In this document: in pieces, positions 26,545 to 36,392 of the stretch
Numbering within the stretch: position 1 is the stretch's first letter
How the letters are laid out: the number at the start of each line of letters is the position of its first letter
Assembly: GCF_048128805.1 (NCBI RefSeq)
Contig: NC_136020.1
Coordinates: 5,302,501-5,366,500 of the forward strand
Length of the DNA: 64,000 bases
Direction of reading: 5' to 3'
Origin: Centroberyx gerrardi
Taxonomy: Eukaryota; Chordata; Actinopteri; Beryciformes; Berycidae
Notes under the pieces: model-generated
The model's input: the letters and a program-made list of their open reading frames with translations, nothing else
The model's database searches: none
Told to the model about the DNA's origin: nothing
Translations under genes and position numbers: made by a program

Positions 26545-28861
26545 TTTAAGCTCTTTGACATGTAATGAAAGTCTTCGGACAGGAACAACAAAAGGAGCAG
26601 ATTACACCAACTTAATCCCCTTTGGGAGGGTCAGTGGAGTATAATGCTGCGGCAGTGCAGCGGCCCTGAATGTGATGCGAGGACACCTAGAGGTCATCTG
26701 TACTAGTGGGCTTTGATTGACTATAGGCTAATCTGTCCAATTGAAGGAACATTAATCCGCTCCCTTAATGAGATAAGATCCATTATCTCCCACTCCATCC
26801 CTCGCTCAGAGCCAGGGGCTCTAGCCAATGACAACACGCAAACAGCCGGACGAAAACAGGATGAGAAGCATTGATTAGTATTGAAATGAACATTCCTGAC
26901 AGCCCTATCTTTTCCTCTCATGAGAAGACCGAGACTGCGTCAGGGAGATTCTGTATGGGTGTAGTCATGTTACAGTGGGCAAATGGACAGATGAGTAGGC
27001 GACTGGATAGATACATTAACTAATGGAGAAGATGACTGCCCTCTGACATTAACCCTTCTCCTCCATCTCTTTCTCTCTGCAGTTCCTCGAGGCCCATTCA
27101 CAGAGGAGCAGCTGTTTGGGGATATGGACACCAGGCTGGCTGGGGGGATCGCAGCCATGATCCTGTTGCTGTTTGTGGCAGCGTTGTTCCTGCTGCTTCG
27201 ATTTGTCAGGAGAAGGAGAAGCAGTCGGGACCCAGCCGTCCAAGGGGCTATTGCCCTGGGAAAGCATCCAAATGTGGTAAGGGCTGTGTAAACCATTAAC
27301 ACACAAGTGAATGCAACCCCTCTGCAAACAGATATACTGATTTAAAGATAAAACAGGAAGCATACAAACAATAATGCTTGACAATGACTGGGGTTTCAGC
27401 AATGAATAGGTCAGTAGCAAACAGTGTTGGTTGATCCACTGAAAGCAAAACCCAAAAAATCATACATGACTTGAATAATATTCATGGGATCAATGATAAG
27501 GATGCTGCAAGGCTTTGTTACATCCTGTTGTGAGGAAACTGTAAAAAAAATCACCCTTTTGTTAAACAAGACAGCTAGAAAAGGTCACTTGCACAATCCT
27601 CATCTCTACAATAGTACATCTGTTAATATCAGCATAAGACAAAAAAAAAAAAAAACGCACTACTGGCAAAATGCAAAGTCATTGCAACTGTAATTTTATA
27701 CTCCATGACCTCTGAACCCACCCTACTAAACTCACGGAACGTTCCAAGTGAAAAGAGCTTAAGAGTATAAGCTACTCTTTGCTCCCTTCCTCATCTTTAC
27801 TCTCTCCATCCCTGCATGTTTCTTTTACTAATGCTGCTTATGTAGAGCTTAAAGTGCTATAAGATGGTGAGTTCTCCTCCATGCTTCTCTAAGACATTTG
27901 CTGTGACGGTTGTAACGGTGTGTACTTGCTGTGGCGTGCATGTGCTGCACTTCCATTGCATAATTATGTTAATTGAAGTGCTCTTGTGGTGCTCTGTGAT
28001 GTTGTGGTTCTGTGTTAGTTTTGCCCAAGAGGTAAATACACTCATTGACTTCATTTACCGTATAGTATCCTCAGTCTGTGGTGAATATTGTAGATCCAGC
28101 TATGTGTTGGGGAATTGTGAACGTTTTACTTTAATGTCCATACAATGTGCATACTCCAGAAAAACTGAGATCAACGTAAAGACACACAAGCAATCAGTGG
28201 AACATGGTAAAAAGCAATCAAACCAAACAACAAAACACTCTAGTTCCGCATGCCCCCTAAATGCCCCTCTTTCCGTAATCGACAGGTGAATTCGAGTCGA
28301 CCTGAGTACTTGATGGAGGAGATGTCCTACAACAGCGAAGCATTCACCAGTGAATACGAACCCCCTCGTTCAGGAAGCCTCCATGGCAGACAGGGGGTCT
28401 ACACCAGGAAGCAGTCACTTCCCCCCTCCTCCAACAGCGAACAAGAAAGCAGCTCCGGGCCTCTTAGTGATTTGCTGCGTGTTCCAGCAAAGTCAGAGCC
28501 CCAGCCCCGAGACTTCACACCATCCCTCCAGTACAAAGGCCAAATGCCTGTTGAGGCCAGCAGCATGGGGGCTGCAGTGAAGGACAAAATGCTGGAGAGT
28601 GTGAAAGAGGAAACAGAGATTGGAACAGAGTGCTTCCCCACTGTTAAAGAGGGGCTACATTCAGTGCTGGGGCGGACAGAAGGTTTATCAACAGATGTTG
28701 GTGCAATGGTTCAAGGTGATGGCAAAGGGAGACTAAATATAGTGAAGTTTCAGGGCATGAAAGGAGAAGCCAAAGACACAAAACGGGATGTGGAGAACCC
28801 TTACAGCTCTATGCATGCCGTGATCTGTGTATCTGATGATGACACAAGCTCAGAGGATTAA
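19976..28861 (+). CDS. cdhr5: Cadherin-related protein, CDHR5 type (14 coding exons)
   Basis: Single-pass adhesion protein; CDHR5 pairs with CDHR2 between intestinal microvilli. Exons: 19976-20042, 20936-21144, 21242-21292, 21405-21497, 21689-21775, 22024-22134, 23031-23201, 23520-23610, 24346-24452, 24599-24799, 24910-25041, 26335-26413, 27083-27276, 28286-28861. All have AG/GT borders and phases agree, giving 722 residues. A short hydrophobic leader (residues 1-23) precedes SLCLGGSDIFATVREN. About four cadherin-like repeats follow; the Ca-binding linker LNENDNKPQF is at 119-128, and AIDADGD (153-159) and AVDGDRS (276-282) are further sites. The block FLPC...PGPIHAVDGDRS mirrors human CDHR5. 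The membrane helix is about 487-507, then RRRR and a cytoplasmic tail of about 210 residues. There is no Ser/Thr/Pro mucin region. The exon-7 donor (gttgac) is weak, and one using gtgttt would add VDM. The start is the ATG before the leader, supported by split-codon phase. A CDHR5 paralogue is equally possible. Confidence 0.78.
20090..20420. repeat. Probable interspersed repeat in cdhr5 intron 1
   Basis: The wording 'gttctcaaagtaggatccag' then 'ggacccccaggggcccttga' is typical of a fish and mammal short interspersed element that begins with 'tggttctcaaa'. It is assigned by memory only. A poly-G run (20570-20587) follows. Confidence 0.35.
25350..25475 (+). repeat. Retroposon tail with (TAC)n and (AAT)n runs
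   Basis: In cdhr5 intron 11. 'gaaacaaattgccccattgg' followed by 'gtataataaagatt' is the usual 3' end of a retroposed element in fish, here ending in TAC repeats (about 25389-25430) and AAT repeats (25430-25475). Related imperfect CTA runs lie just after exon 11 (25045-25110). Confidence 0.5.
26515..26542 (+). repeat. (CA)n microsatellite
   Basis: About 14 CA units in cdhr5 intron 12, some 100 bp after the exon-12 donor. Confidence 0.95.
27846..27866 (+). other. Possible 21-nt micro-exon of the cdhr5-type gene
   Basis: The segment lies between 'tgcttatgtag' and 'gtgagttc', both good splice borders, with a T-rich tract upstream. It is exactly seven codons (SLKCYKM) and keeps the frame between exon 13 (ending ...KHPNV) and exon 14 (starting VNSSRPEYL). 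It would sit in the cytoplasmic tail. It may be alternatively used or a chance arrangement. Confidence 0.35.
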
Positions 28862-29386
28862 CTTCGGGAAAGTTGCCGCAGCAGCCAGCCAGGAAAGAAA
28901 AGAGAAACCTGAAATGGCTCCCAGCAAAAAAAGCCTCTGTGAATTCAATATCCAAAGAGTGGCCAACCCTTTGACACAAACAACTGAGGGAATTAAGTTG
29001 ATACCTGACAAATTATTCACTGCGATTCCTCAACAGTCTAACATTCTAAAACACTTAAGCCATTAAAAACAGTCTACATTTTTGGACATTACACATGCAA
29101 CAGAAACCTGTGTCTTCTATGACAGCCTAAATGGTTGGCCTTACAATACAAACTAAGCCAGTGCAAGAAAAATACCTATGACTTGTGATAAACATTCAGA
29201 TCATTGGGAAAACGTATTAAGAACGTATAATTTTTCTGTGCAGTTATTTTGTGACATCAGCATTGTTTGTCATGCGAACATATAAGATTATTGCCATCTT
29301 AACTGACCTCCCAAGAAATGTTTGCTTTACAATTTGCAATCTTACAAAAGCATATTGTAAGTGCTGTACATATGTAAATAAATTTG

Positions 29387-29392
29387 TTTTGT
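29387..29392 (+). terminator. Poly(A) signal of the cdhr5-type gene
   Basis: AATAAA about 525 bp after the stop at 28859-28861, within an AT-rich 3' untranslated region (28862 to about 29410). It is the first canonical hexamer I see there. Confidence 0.6.
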
Positions 29393-29529
29393 GTAAAATA
29401 AGAAGTTGAAATTGTGGTTATCAGTAACTCAAGGCAATTATTTTTTGAGTATTATGTCTTACTTGTGAGCTGGGTGACTTGGTGATGAGCATAAATGAAA
29501 GCTACAAGAATATGGACTGATCAGTAGGC

Positions 29530-29535
29530 TTTAAT
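29530..29535 (-). terminator. Possible poly(A) signal of the small minus-strand gene
   Basis: ATTAAA on the minus strand, 31 bases after the stop codon of the small gene. The variant hexamer is common. If it is used, the 3' ends of the two convergent genes lie within roughly 150 bp. Confidence 0.4.
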
Positions 29536-29565
29536 TGACCTTCGTAATAACACTTCATCACTTCA

Positions 29566-30735
29566 TCACACATGCTGTATGCCTTGGGGCTGAGCGCTGG
29601 TCAGGTTGACTTCCACAAGCCTGAATGACTGAATCAGCAGAGCTACAAGTAGAATAACCTCCTTCATGACTGCCAGCAGTGGGCTGAGAACGTCCCTGAC
29701 AGCCACGGACAAACTGAGGAGCAACCTAACCAGAGGCTTGATGATTACGTCACTCAGTGCCCTCGCCAGAGGAGCAATCAGCTGCTCTCCAAGCATCACA
29801 AAAAGTCCCACTAGCAACACCTGCATGTAGACAGGTAGAGACAGGTGAACTGAAAACATTCCTCAAGGTGGAGAAAACATAGCGCTATCTTTGAAATATA
29901 AAGTGGCACTTGGTATCGAGGCTTTGCAGTTAGGTCACCAATCTTCTAGCGAACATGGCTAGGTCATGGAAGTCTATCATGGAGGTCCAGTTAACTGGCT
30001 GGGCACTTAATGGCTAAATATATAACGAACGGGCAGGAAAAAGATACATTATATTCATTAACATTATAAGTAAAAGGGAATAGTCTGATAAAGTAGATTT
30101 GTTTCCAAATGTAGGTTACTGTGACACAGTAAACTGTCTTGTATTTAGCTCTAGTCTCTACTCCAAAACAAGAGTTGTGGCTTGAGAAGAGTCAGCTCAG
30201 TTAACCTGAACCCTTTTTTTGGCTTAAGCCAACTAGCCAATGTTAATGTCAACATGGGACTACTAGCCACTACTCATGCTAGCTTCAACTAGGTGCGTTA
30301 GCTAGTTTGCAAATCAGATGTGTTAACAACACAGTAGCTGAGCAGACATTATGGTTAGCTAGCTAAAAAGCTGACATTATCTGAACACAAAATCAGGTGT
30401 ATCAGTGATGAAATGATCAGTTCCAAGTCATAAACAGCACAGAAATGTGGCCATGATGTTGAGACAGTCAAGTCATAAGTTTAGAAACGCTGGTGTTGTC
30501 AAGCGCTGAAGACCTCCAATATGGCCGACAGAAGGTGTGTTACGTCACCTAAAAGCCCTCTATTGCATGTGGCCCATTTATGAGCTTGGAACAAGTGTTT
30601 AAATACAGTCAAGTGGTCAGTTAATAGGAGTAACATTACCTTGATGATGAAGCGAAGCAGCTCACTGACAAACATGTGAGCCAAGCTGAAGGGAAAGCTG
30701 ATGCACCGGAAGGTCCCACGCAGACAATGGTTCAT
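29566..30735 (-). CDS. Unrecognised small hydrophobic protein, two coding exons
   Basis: Exon A 30735-30640 starts at an ATG and encodes 32 residues (MNHCLRGTFRCISFPFSLAH...LLRFIIK), ending at a good donor (aag|gtaatg). Exon B 29820-29566 follows 'tctacatgcag' and encodes 84 residues to a TGA. The join keeps phase, giving 116 residues. Two hydrophobic stretches stand out: about residues 29-43 (FIIKVLLVGLFVMLG, formed across the junction) and about 75-100 (LLAVMKEVILLVALLIQSF), separated by an amphipathic Leu-rich part with APLARAL and KPLVRLLLSL. No cysteine motif or enzyme signature is visible. A strong acceptor (tttttcatcagatctacag) sits five bases before the ATG, so an upstream exon exists, probably non-coding; the frame is open through the acceptor, so N-terminal extension is possible. 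It lies tail-to-tail with the cadherin gene. I do not recognise the family. Confidence 0.5.
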
Positions 30736-30740
30736 CACTG

Positions 30741-33395
30741 CTGTAGATCTGATGAAAAAAACAAAACATCATTAGTGGGAACCATTAATGGAAATGGTGG
30801 AGTATTACCACCTTTGAATGTCATTTATGGTACTTTGTTGGTAATGCGAGAATTCTTGCCTGGAAAAAAGCAAAGCAATTGAATTTCAACAACAAACATC
30901 ATTATATTATGATATTATTCAAATATCAAATGTTCTTGGTCCTTAAAATGTCAGCAGAGGGGAAGACAATTAGGGCCTTCTTAACTAAATGATTAACTTT
31001 CTGTTGACTAAAGGGGCCACCTAACTGATTTATAACATGCACATTTTTTCACATAATCAACACAAGTATAGTCCTGCACAAATTCCTTTAGTTTGAACGT
31101 TACTGAGAATAAATGAGTGTGAGTTTGTCCACCAACTTGTTGTACAACTTTGACTTTACAAGAATCAAAGTTTGTGTATTATGGAATCATGAAATGCCGC
31201 TCACTGCTCATGGCGCTCCTCTATGTTGGCTGATGCTCCCTCTCTCTGTGTGTCTGCAGGTTCCAGCGATGCCCTGCCCTCCTCTGCAGACTCCCTAGGA
31301 AACAAACACACACAGACACACACCAAACACCACAGATGACACCTTCATAGCCTTCTGTGTAAGGTTAACTAAATCATTATGAATCAGACAGCTACATGTG
31401 AACTGCATTAAAATACTCTAATCTTTAAAAGTTGCAACTATTCCATAAAAACAGATTCTGTTTCTGGTCCACTGTACTGTCAAGAATAAACTGTGGCCTT
31501 TAGAAATGTACTGTATAAAGATGCTGCCTACAGTTATTGTATAAATGATAAAAAAAAAGAGACAAAATATCTACTGTTGGTGAGTTCAGCTTTCTGTTGA
31601 TGGAGCGCTGCTCGTGGCCGTTTAGGTGACAGTTTCAAGTTTCAATCAATTATTTGCTGTGGCAGGAGACGATTCCCCACCTATGACCATACCCAACACC
31701 AGAATTTAATTTGATGCTCTTGTCTGTTGCAGCCCCACTTTGTGATTTAGGCTGATGAGACGGGTGTATTTCAATTAAAACTCTTGCCTAGTGCCACTTT
31801 AATCACCTTGGTTGTAATTTGACTGTAATATAGAGATTTTATCTTAATTAATTAATTTGCATTTCTTTGTCTCAGATAATCTAATGGTTGAAAATCGGGT
31901 GATAGGCCATAATTCACTGTCATGTTGGATAACATATTACTTCTGATTGTCGGAGCTGAATATAGGCTTGACACTAGTATCACATTACTTCTGGATTAAA
32001 TGCTCATGTTACATTATTTTTGATTGTTAGTGCTGACTACAGGCTCTTGGGACCTGCATACGCGAAATGCCACTGGTGTGTTAGAATGACTGCGAACAAG
32101 GAGACAGTAATGAAAATTGCCATCATGCTGCGATAAGATAAAACAAAACAAAAAAGTCTTCCATGACACTAAAAGCATTTAAGGCTTGTTTGTAAAAAAA
32201 TGTCTTCTCCCATGATGTGATTTTATTTTTTATTTTGTTTTAGATATGGCTTCTAAATAGATTTCTGGCAGTTTTTGCTTGACCTTTTATCTCCATTATA
32301 ATGATAAAAACTACAAGACCAAATTTAGACTCACTTAGGCTAAAGTATGGCAAGGTATGACTCATATGACACCCATGAACCCACAGTTTCACATACACTT
32401 CAGAATATATTAGAATTATGTTTCAAAATACACAGAAAATTGGCATTGGCATCTGTAAACATGTTCTAAAGTATATGTGAAATGTATTGGTTTACATTGG
32501 AAGGAATGCCAGGCGGCTGGGATTTAGCCTTCAGCGCCACCTGGTGGTCATTATACATCATCATCAGTTGTCTTACAGTCTGACCATATTACGGAAATGA
32601 ATCTGAAAATTGTCACTAAAAAGGAAATAAAAATAAAATGTAGATATGCTAACACAGATACCTGAAGTTGGATTATTTTTGCATAATTATTATATTATGT
32701 GCTGTGTGCCTCTAACAAAAAATCACTATAATATTCCTGTAGGGATTTACAGTATAGTGTGCCTGTGGTACTCAATAGTGAGTTTATAGTGACCTTATGG
32801 CGCTATATGGTATTTGTTTTATCTCCTATGGTATCACTATAATATTCCTACAATATTGCTAAAGGGGCTTATAGTTTTCCTGTGATACTTCCATAACATC
32901 CTTGTAAAATCTACTATGGGATTGCTATAGGTCTTTCACTTTAGGGTCAAGTGCAGTTGCCCATCATGCTCAACTAGAACTAAGTTACATACCATTTCAC
33001 TTTCACTGACATAAATATTACCTACATGTTAAAGTATCTGATAATCTCAGTGTATTCTTTAAATCACAGTCAACAGTATGGCATGGCCAAGAAGATGCCA
33101 GGTGTCTTGGTGTACATGTATCTTTCTAATAAATGTTAAATATTGGTTTAATTTCTAATAAATGTGTGTGGGTGGGGTCTACATCCTAGTTTATCTTGGG
33201 GCATTTGTGTTATAAGATGATACCATTAAAAAATAATTAGTCCAGGTAACTGGTAACCGATGTTAGATGCAGAGACTTTTTAGTGAATTGATGCTCTTGT
33301 CCTGGGCTACAGTACCAGTGACGACTGTTTTAAACTGTAACACTTCTACGTGCCTCTGAATGGGAACGCCTCTTTAACAGAGACACACTGAGGCT
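30741..33395. other. No coding exon recognised
   Basis: Presumed upstream intron of the small minus-strand gene, or intergenic. A degenerate repeat with 'cactataatattcct' units lies at about 32720-32900. A plus-strand block after 'gtctgcag' at 31259 reads open for 26 codons but has no partner exon. Nothing else is supportable. Confidence 0.4.
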
Positions 33396-33424
33396 TTAGT
33401 ACTGAGCTATTATAGAAAATGAAA

Positions 33425-33575
33425 CAAAGGTCTGCTTCCGCCCAATGTGCAGACACCCGGAAGGGCGGTACCTGAGCAACTTCTGCAAATACACACCGTT
33501 TGCCCGCCAAGCCGCGGCAGAAAGACAGACTAAGACCGGGAGTACGGTGGATTGGCCTTCAAAATAAAAGCGTAA
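33425..33575 (-). promoter_or_regulatory. Candidate CpG-rich promoter / first exon on the minus strand
   Basis: A short CpG-rich island in an AT-rich neighbourhood. Read on the minus strand it has 'ccaatccaccg', 'gccgcggcttggcgggc', then 'gaagttgctcag|gtaccg' as a possible donor, followed by 'cttccgggtg' (an ETS-like core). It would suit the transcription start and untranslated first exon of the small gene at 29566-30735, about 2.7 kb away. No transcript evidence is available. Confidence 0.3.
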
Positions 33576-33589
33576 ACCTGTCACTCCGT

Positions 33590-33995
33590 TCTGAGTATTT
33601 TTTTTTTTTTTTTTTTAAATTAGTGATTTTACTTTTACTTAAGTACGTTATGAATTTAGTATTGTACTTTGCTAGATTTTAAATCACATCCTTTACAGAG
33701 TACAAACAATTTTGAATAATTAATGTCGATTAATGCTTACTTTGTTTATACTTTATCATATTTTTCTACTTAATCTACTTACGTTGCGTCTTTTTTGCAC
33801 TGTATTGGAAAGATCATATGTAACAATAGTCTCTTATGTAATAAAATAAGCCTATATTTTGAATGAGCTACATTTTACTTTTTCTTCAGTAGATTTTTAC
33901 ACTAGTAATTTTACTTTTACTTAAGTAGAATTTCAGCGACCTAACAGTAGCCTAGTTCTACTTGGGTAGGATATTTTGGTGCTCTTCCTTCCCCC
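33590..33995. repeat. Interspersed repeat with 'acttttacttaagta' units
   Basis: Contains 'gattttacttttacttaagt' (twice, near 33624 and 33908), a T-run at 33600-33616, and ends with 'ctacttgggtaggatatttt' then 'ggtgctcttcc'. This is a frequent fish interspersed repeat. A related relative is at 36895-37150. Confidence 0.55.
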
Positions 33996-34289
33996 GAGTG
34001 TTGGGCTGTATAGAATGACCAAAATCATATCAAAATGCTCAGTGGAATCATTACAATAGATATGAAGGGAAAGTCTAGCTCTACTAGACATATACGTTTT
34101 GAAAAGTGCTATATAAATAAAGAAGATAAGTGCGTATGAAACGGTGTTTGAGAATTTTTTAATTTTGAGAACCTAACATGTACAGTATGTGGCAGGTATT
34201 CTGGGGCTGCCATTCTGTGGCCTTTAGGAACGATTGTGCGTGCATTGTCTCATGCATGCTTATGTCAGAGTTAAGTTTTAGTTCTAACG

Positions 34290-34795
34290 TACAATTATTT
34301 CACAGAGGCAGAGCTACTCTACAGGCAGAAATAATGTCATTAGTTGAGTTAGTGAATGGAGCCAAAGTTTTTTGGAGTGCAAGTTAGCATAATGGCAAAC
34401 TTGAACGACAACTCTGGTCAAAATAGAAATAAAAAAATATACATGACTTTTCTACCCTCTGCCTTTGTCTAATTTTATTAACTCCGTTTTATTTCCTTGT
34501 TATTATTATTATTATTATTATCATTATTATCATTATTATTATATGTTGTTATTATTATTATTCATGACCATGGCATTCATAAACTTTGAAGGTCAGCAGC
34601 TAGCTAGCTAACTAACTTAACTTTACCTGGCTACTTTGAAGGTCAGCTAGGCTAAACTAGCTAGCTAACTAACCGATCTTTTTTTTCAGTTAGTAGCAAG
34701 AGTGCTACATTTCATATATTATAATTATATATTACCTCCTTTCTTACCCATTGCCTTTTAAACTGTGCTTCAGTCTAACGTTACCGAAATGGTTG
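34290..34795 (+). mobile_element. Truncated copy of TIR element R3
   Basis: Shares the left terminus of the 16.5-17.2 kb element ('gaggcagagctactctacag', 'ggcagaaataatgtcattag') and its middle and right part ('aaggtcagctaggcta', 'ttttttcagttagtagcaag', 'gcttcagtctaac'). The right inverted terminus is missing. An (ATT)n run (34500-34560) interrupts it. Confidence 0.6.
34500..34560. repeat. (ATT)n microsatellite
   Basis: Roughly 60 bp of ATT units with a few substitutions, inside the R3 copy. Confidence 0.9.
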
Positions 34796-34899
34796 TTCAT
34801 GTTCAGTGATATTCGCTAGTAACGTTAAAGCTTCTATTTTGAAGTTTTTGACCGGACGTTCTGGTTTTCATTCTGTGTCGCTTGACATTCCAGGCTTCT

Positions 34900-35131
34900 C
34901 TCTCCAACTGTGAGCGGCTGCTCATTGACGACACCTTTCACATGTTTTCTGGGAAGTGCCACTTGTTTGGTTTGAGTCCGTGTTTAGTGTTGTGTTGAAA
35001 AGTCTTTTTGGCCGTCAATGTAAGCCTCATACCTGCCGCCAGCTGCTGCTCTGGAGCCTGGGAGTCACAAATAAGCCAGCAGCTGTCCGCCCCACACGGT
35101 GCAAGTCGCTCCTTGGCTCTCCAACATCAGG
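34900..35131 (+). promoter_or_regulatory. Candidate untranslated first exon / promoter of irf5
   Basis: A GC-richer stretch about 1.3 kb upstream of the irf5 start codon, ending in 'ctctccaacatcag|gtgggt', a plausible donor. IRF5 genes usually start with a non-coding exon, so this is a reasonable but unproven site. The alternative is an unrelated unique sequence. Confidence 0.25.
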
Positions 35132-35654
35132 TGGGTCCATCATTTATTTGAAATCATTGCAAATAGGCTGAGATACCAACCTGAGGTCAGTTAAACAAAG
35201 AAATCAACATTCATTCAGTTCTCTGTCTCTTTTTCTCTCTCTCAAACTTTTTCCTCATGAATCATCTCAACTGCCATTTCGCCAGCATAAAGTTATGAAA
35301 TTCAAATTTAAGTTTCCCAATAAGAAATACTTTTTTGCACCAACAGTCCTCATAGGTTATATGATACAGACATATAACTCGCTAATGCAGCTCTGAAATC
35401 AATAGTGTTTCGTCTAGAAACTACTGAAAGTGAGTTTCTTCACTTACTGTTTACTATTAGCCCTAGATAAATTGCAGTTCAGTTCAAGTTCTTACTACTT
35501 TTAGGACAACATTAGCATTCGTTCACACTTTGCAGCATGAGAAGTACAAAATAGACGTGCAAAGCCTTGGAGAGGGAGGTGTTTATCACACCAGCAGCAC
35601 ACTTGAAACTGTCAGTTTGTACTTTATTTTCACCTTTTTGTGTCTATGTGAGCA

Positions 35655-35691
<37 letters not shown>

Positions 35692-36129
35692 GAGAGAAAG
35701 AGAGTGTTTACCCATGCAGATCCATCCATATACTGAGTGTCTCAGTCTGGTATCACTTGCCTTTCTGGCTGTGAATGAATTACTCGCATTCATTTCTGTA
35801 TTCACTGATGTCACATATATGGGATTCAGTCATTCATCTGGATATTATAAAAGGTTTTATGTTGGCTAAAACTATCATTACACATAATTAATCTGGATGC
35901 ACTGATCCTAGAAATCACTGTTCCTCTCATGCTCCTCAGCTTGCTCTGTTTCTAATGGATCAATCCCTAAACAGAGGCCTGTTGCCATCACACATACTGA
36001 CATTCTGTGTTGCTTACCTTTTCTGTCTGACCGCCTACTAGCTATGGGTTATTGAAGGCTGGTACTGATACCATATTTTTGTATTAAAGCTGCTGATAGA
36101 GGCCCAGATGCCCAAAAATTACAACTATG
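35132..36129. other. No coding sequence recognised
   Basis: Probable irf5 5' intron. It contains a (GT)n tract at 35657-35686 and no supportable exon. Confidence 0.4.
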
Positions 36130-36220
36130 CAGTATTTCCCCTAAGAATTTTCTTCTTATCAGGGTGGAAAAGCCTCTGAAACTGCATTTAGACCATCATG
36201 GGGCACTAAAATCTCATCCA
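36130..36220 (+). repeat. Dispersed repeat R1, 5' part, next to the irf5 start exon
   Basis: Starts 'cagtatttcccctaagaatt' and continues 'agggtggaaaagcctctgaa', 'ctgcatttagaccatcatgg', 'ggcactaaaatct', colinear with 52236-52330 and 53613-53705. It runs up to the tract 'ctctgttcctttccag' that precedes the irf5 start-codon exon. Another partial copy is in intron 1 (36785-36875). Confidence 0.65.
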
Positions 36221-36392
36221 CTCTGTTCCTTTCCAGACACGAGGCCGTTTCAGGCTGTATGGGAGCATCGTCCCTCCAGGATCCAGGACTACAAGCCCAC
36301 AAGATTCCTATTCCCACTTTCCCTCCTTTACCCCATCGCCCTGGTCCCTGTTTGGACTCTCACTAGTGTCCACAGTGTCCCGTTTTTCCGCC

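Noticed and set aside
31259..31345. Possible plus-strand terminal exon after 'gtctgcag'
   Set aside because: Open for 26 codons with an AATAAA at about 31485, but there is no upstream partner exon in phase, and the end is a CA-rich run.
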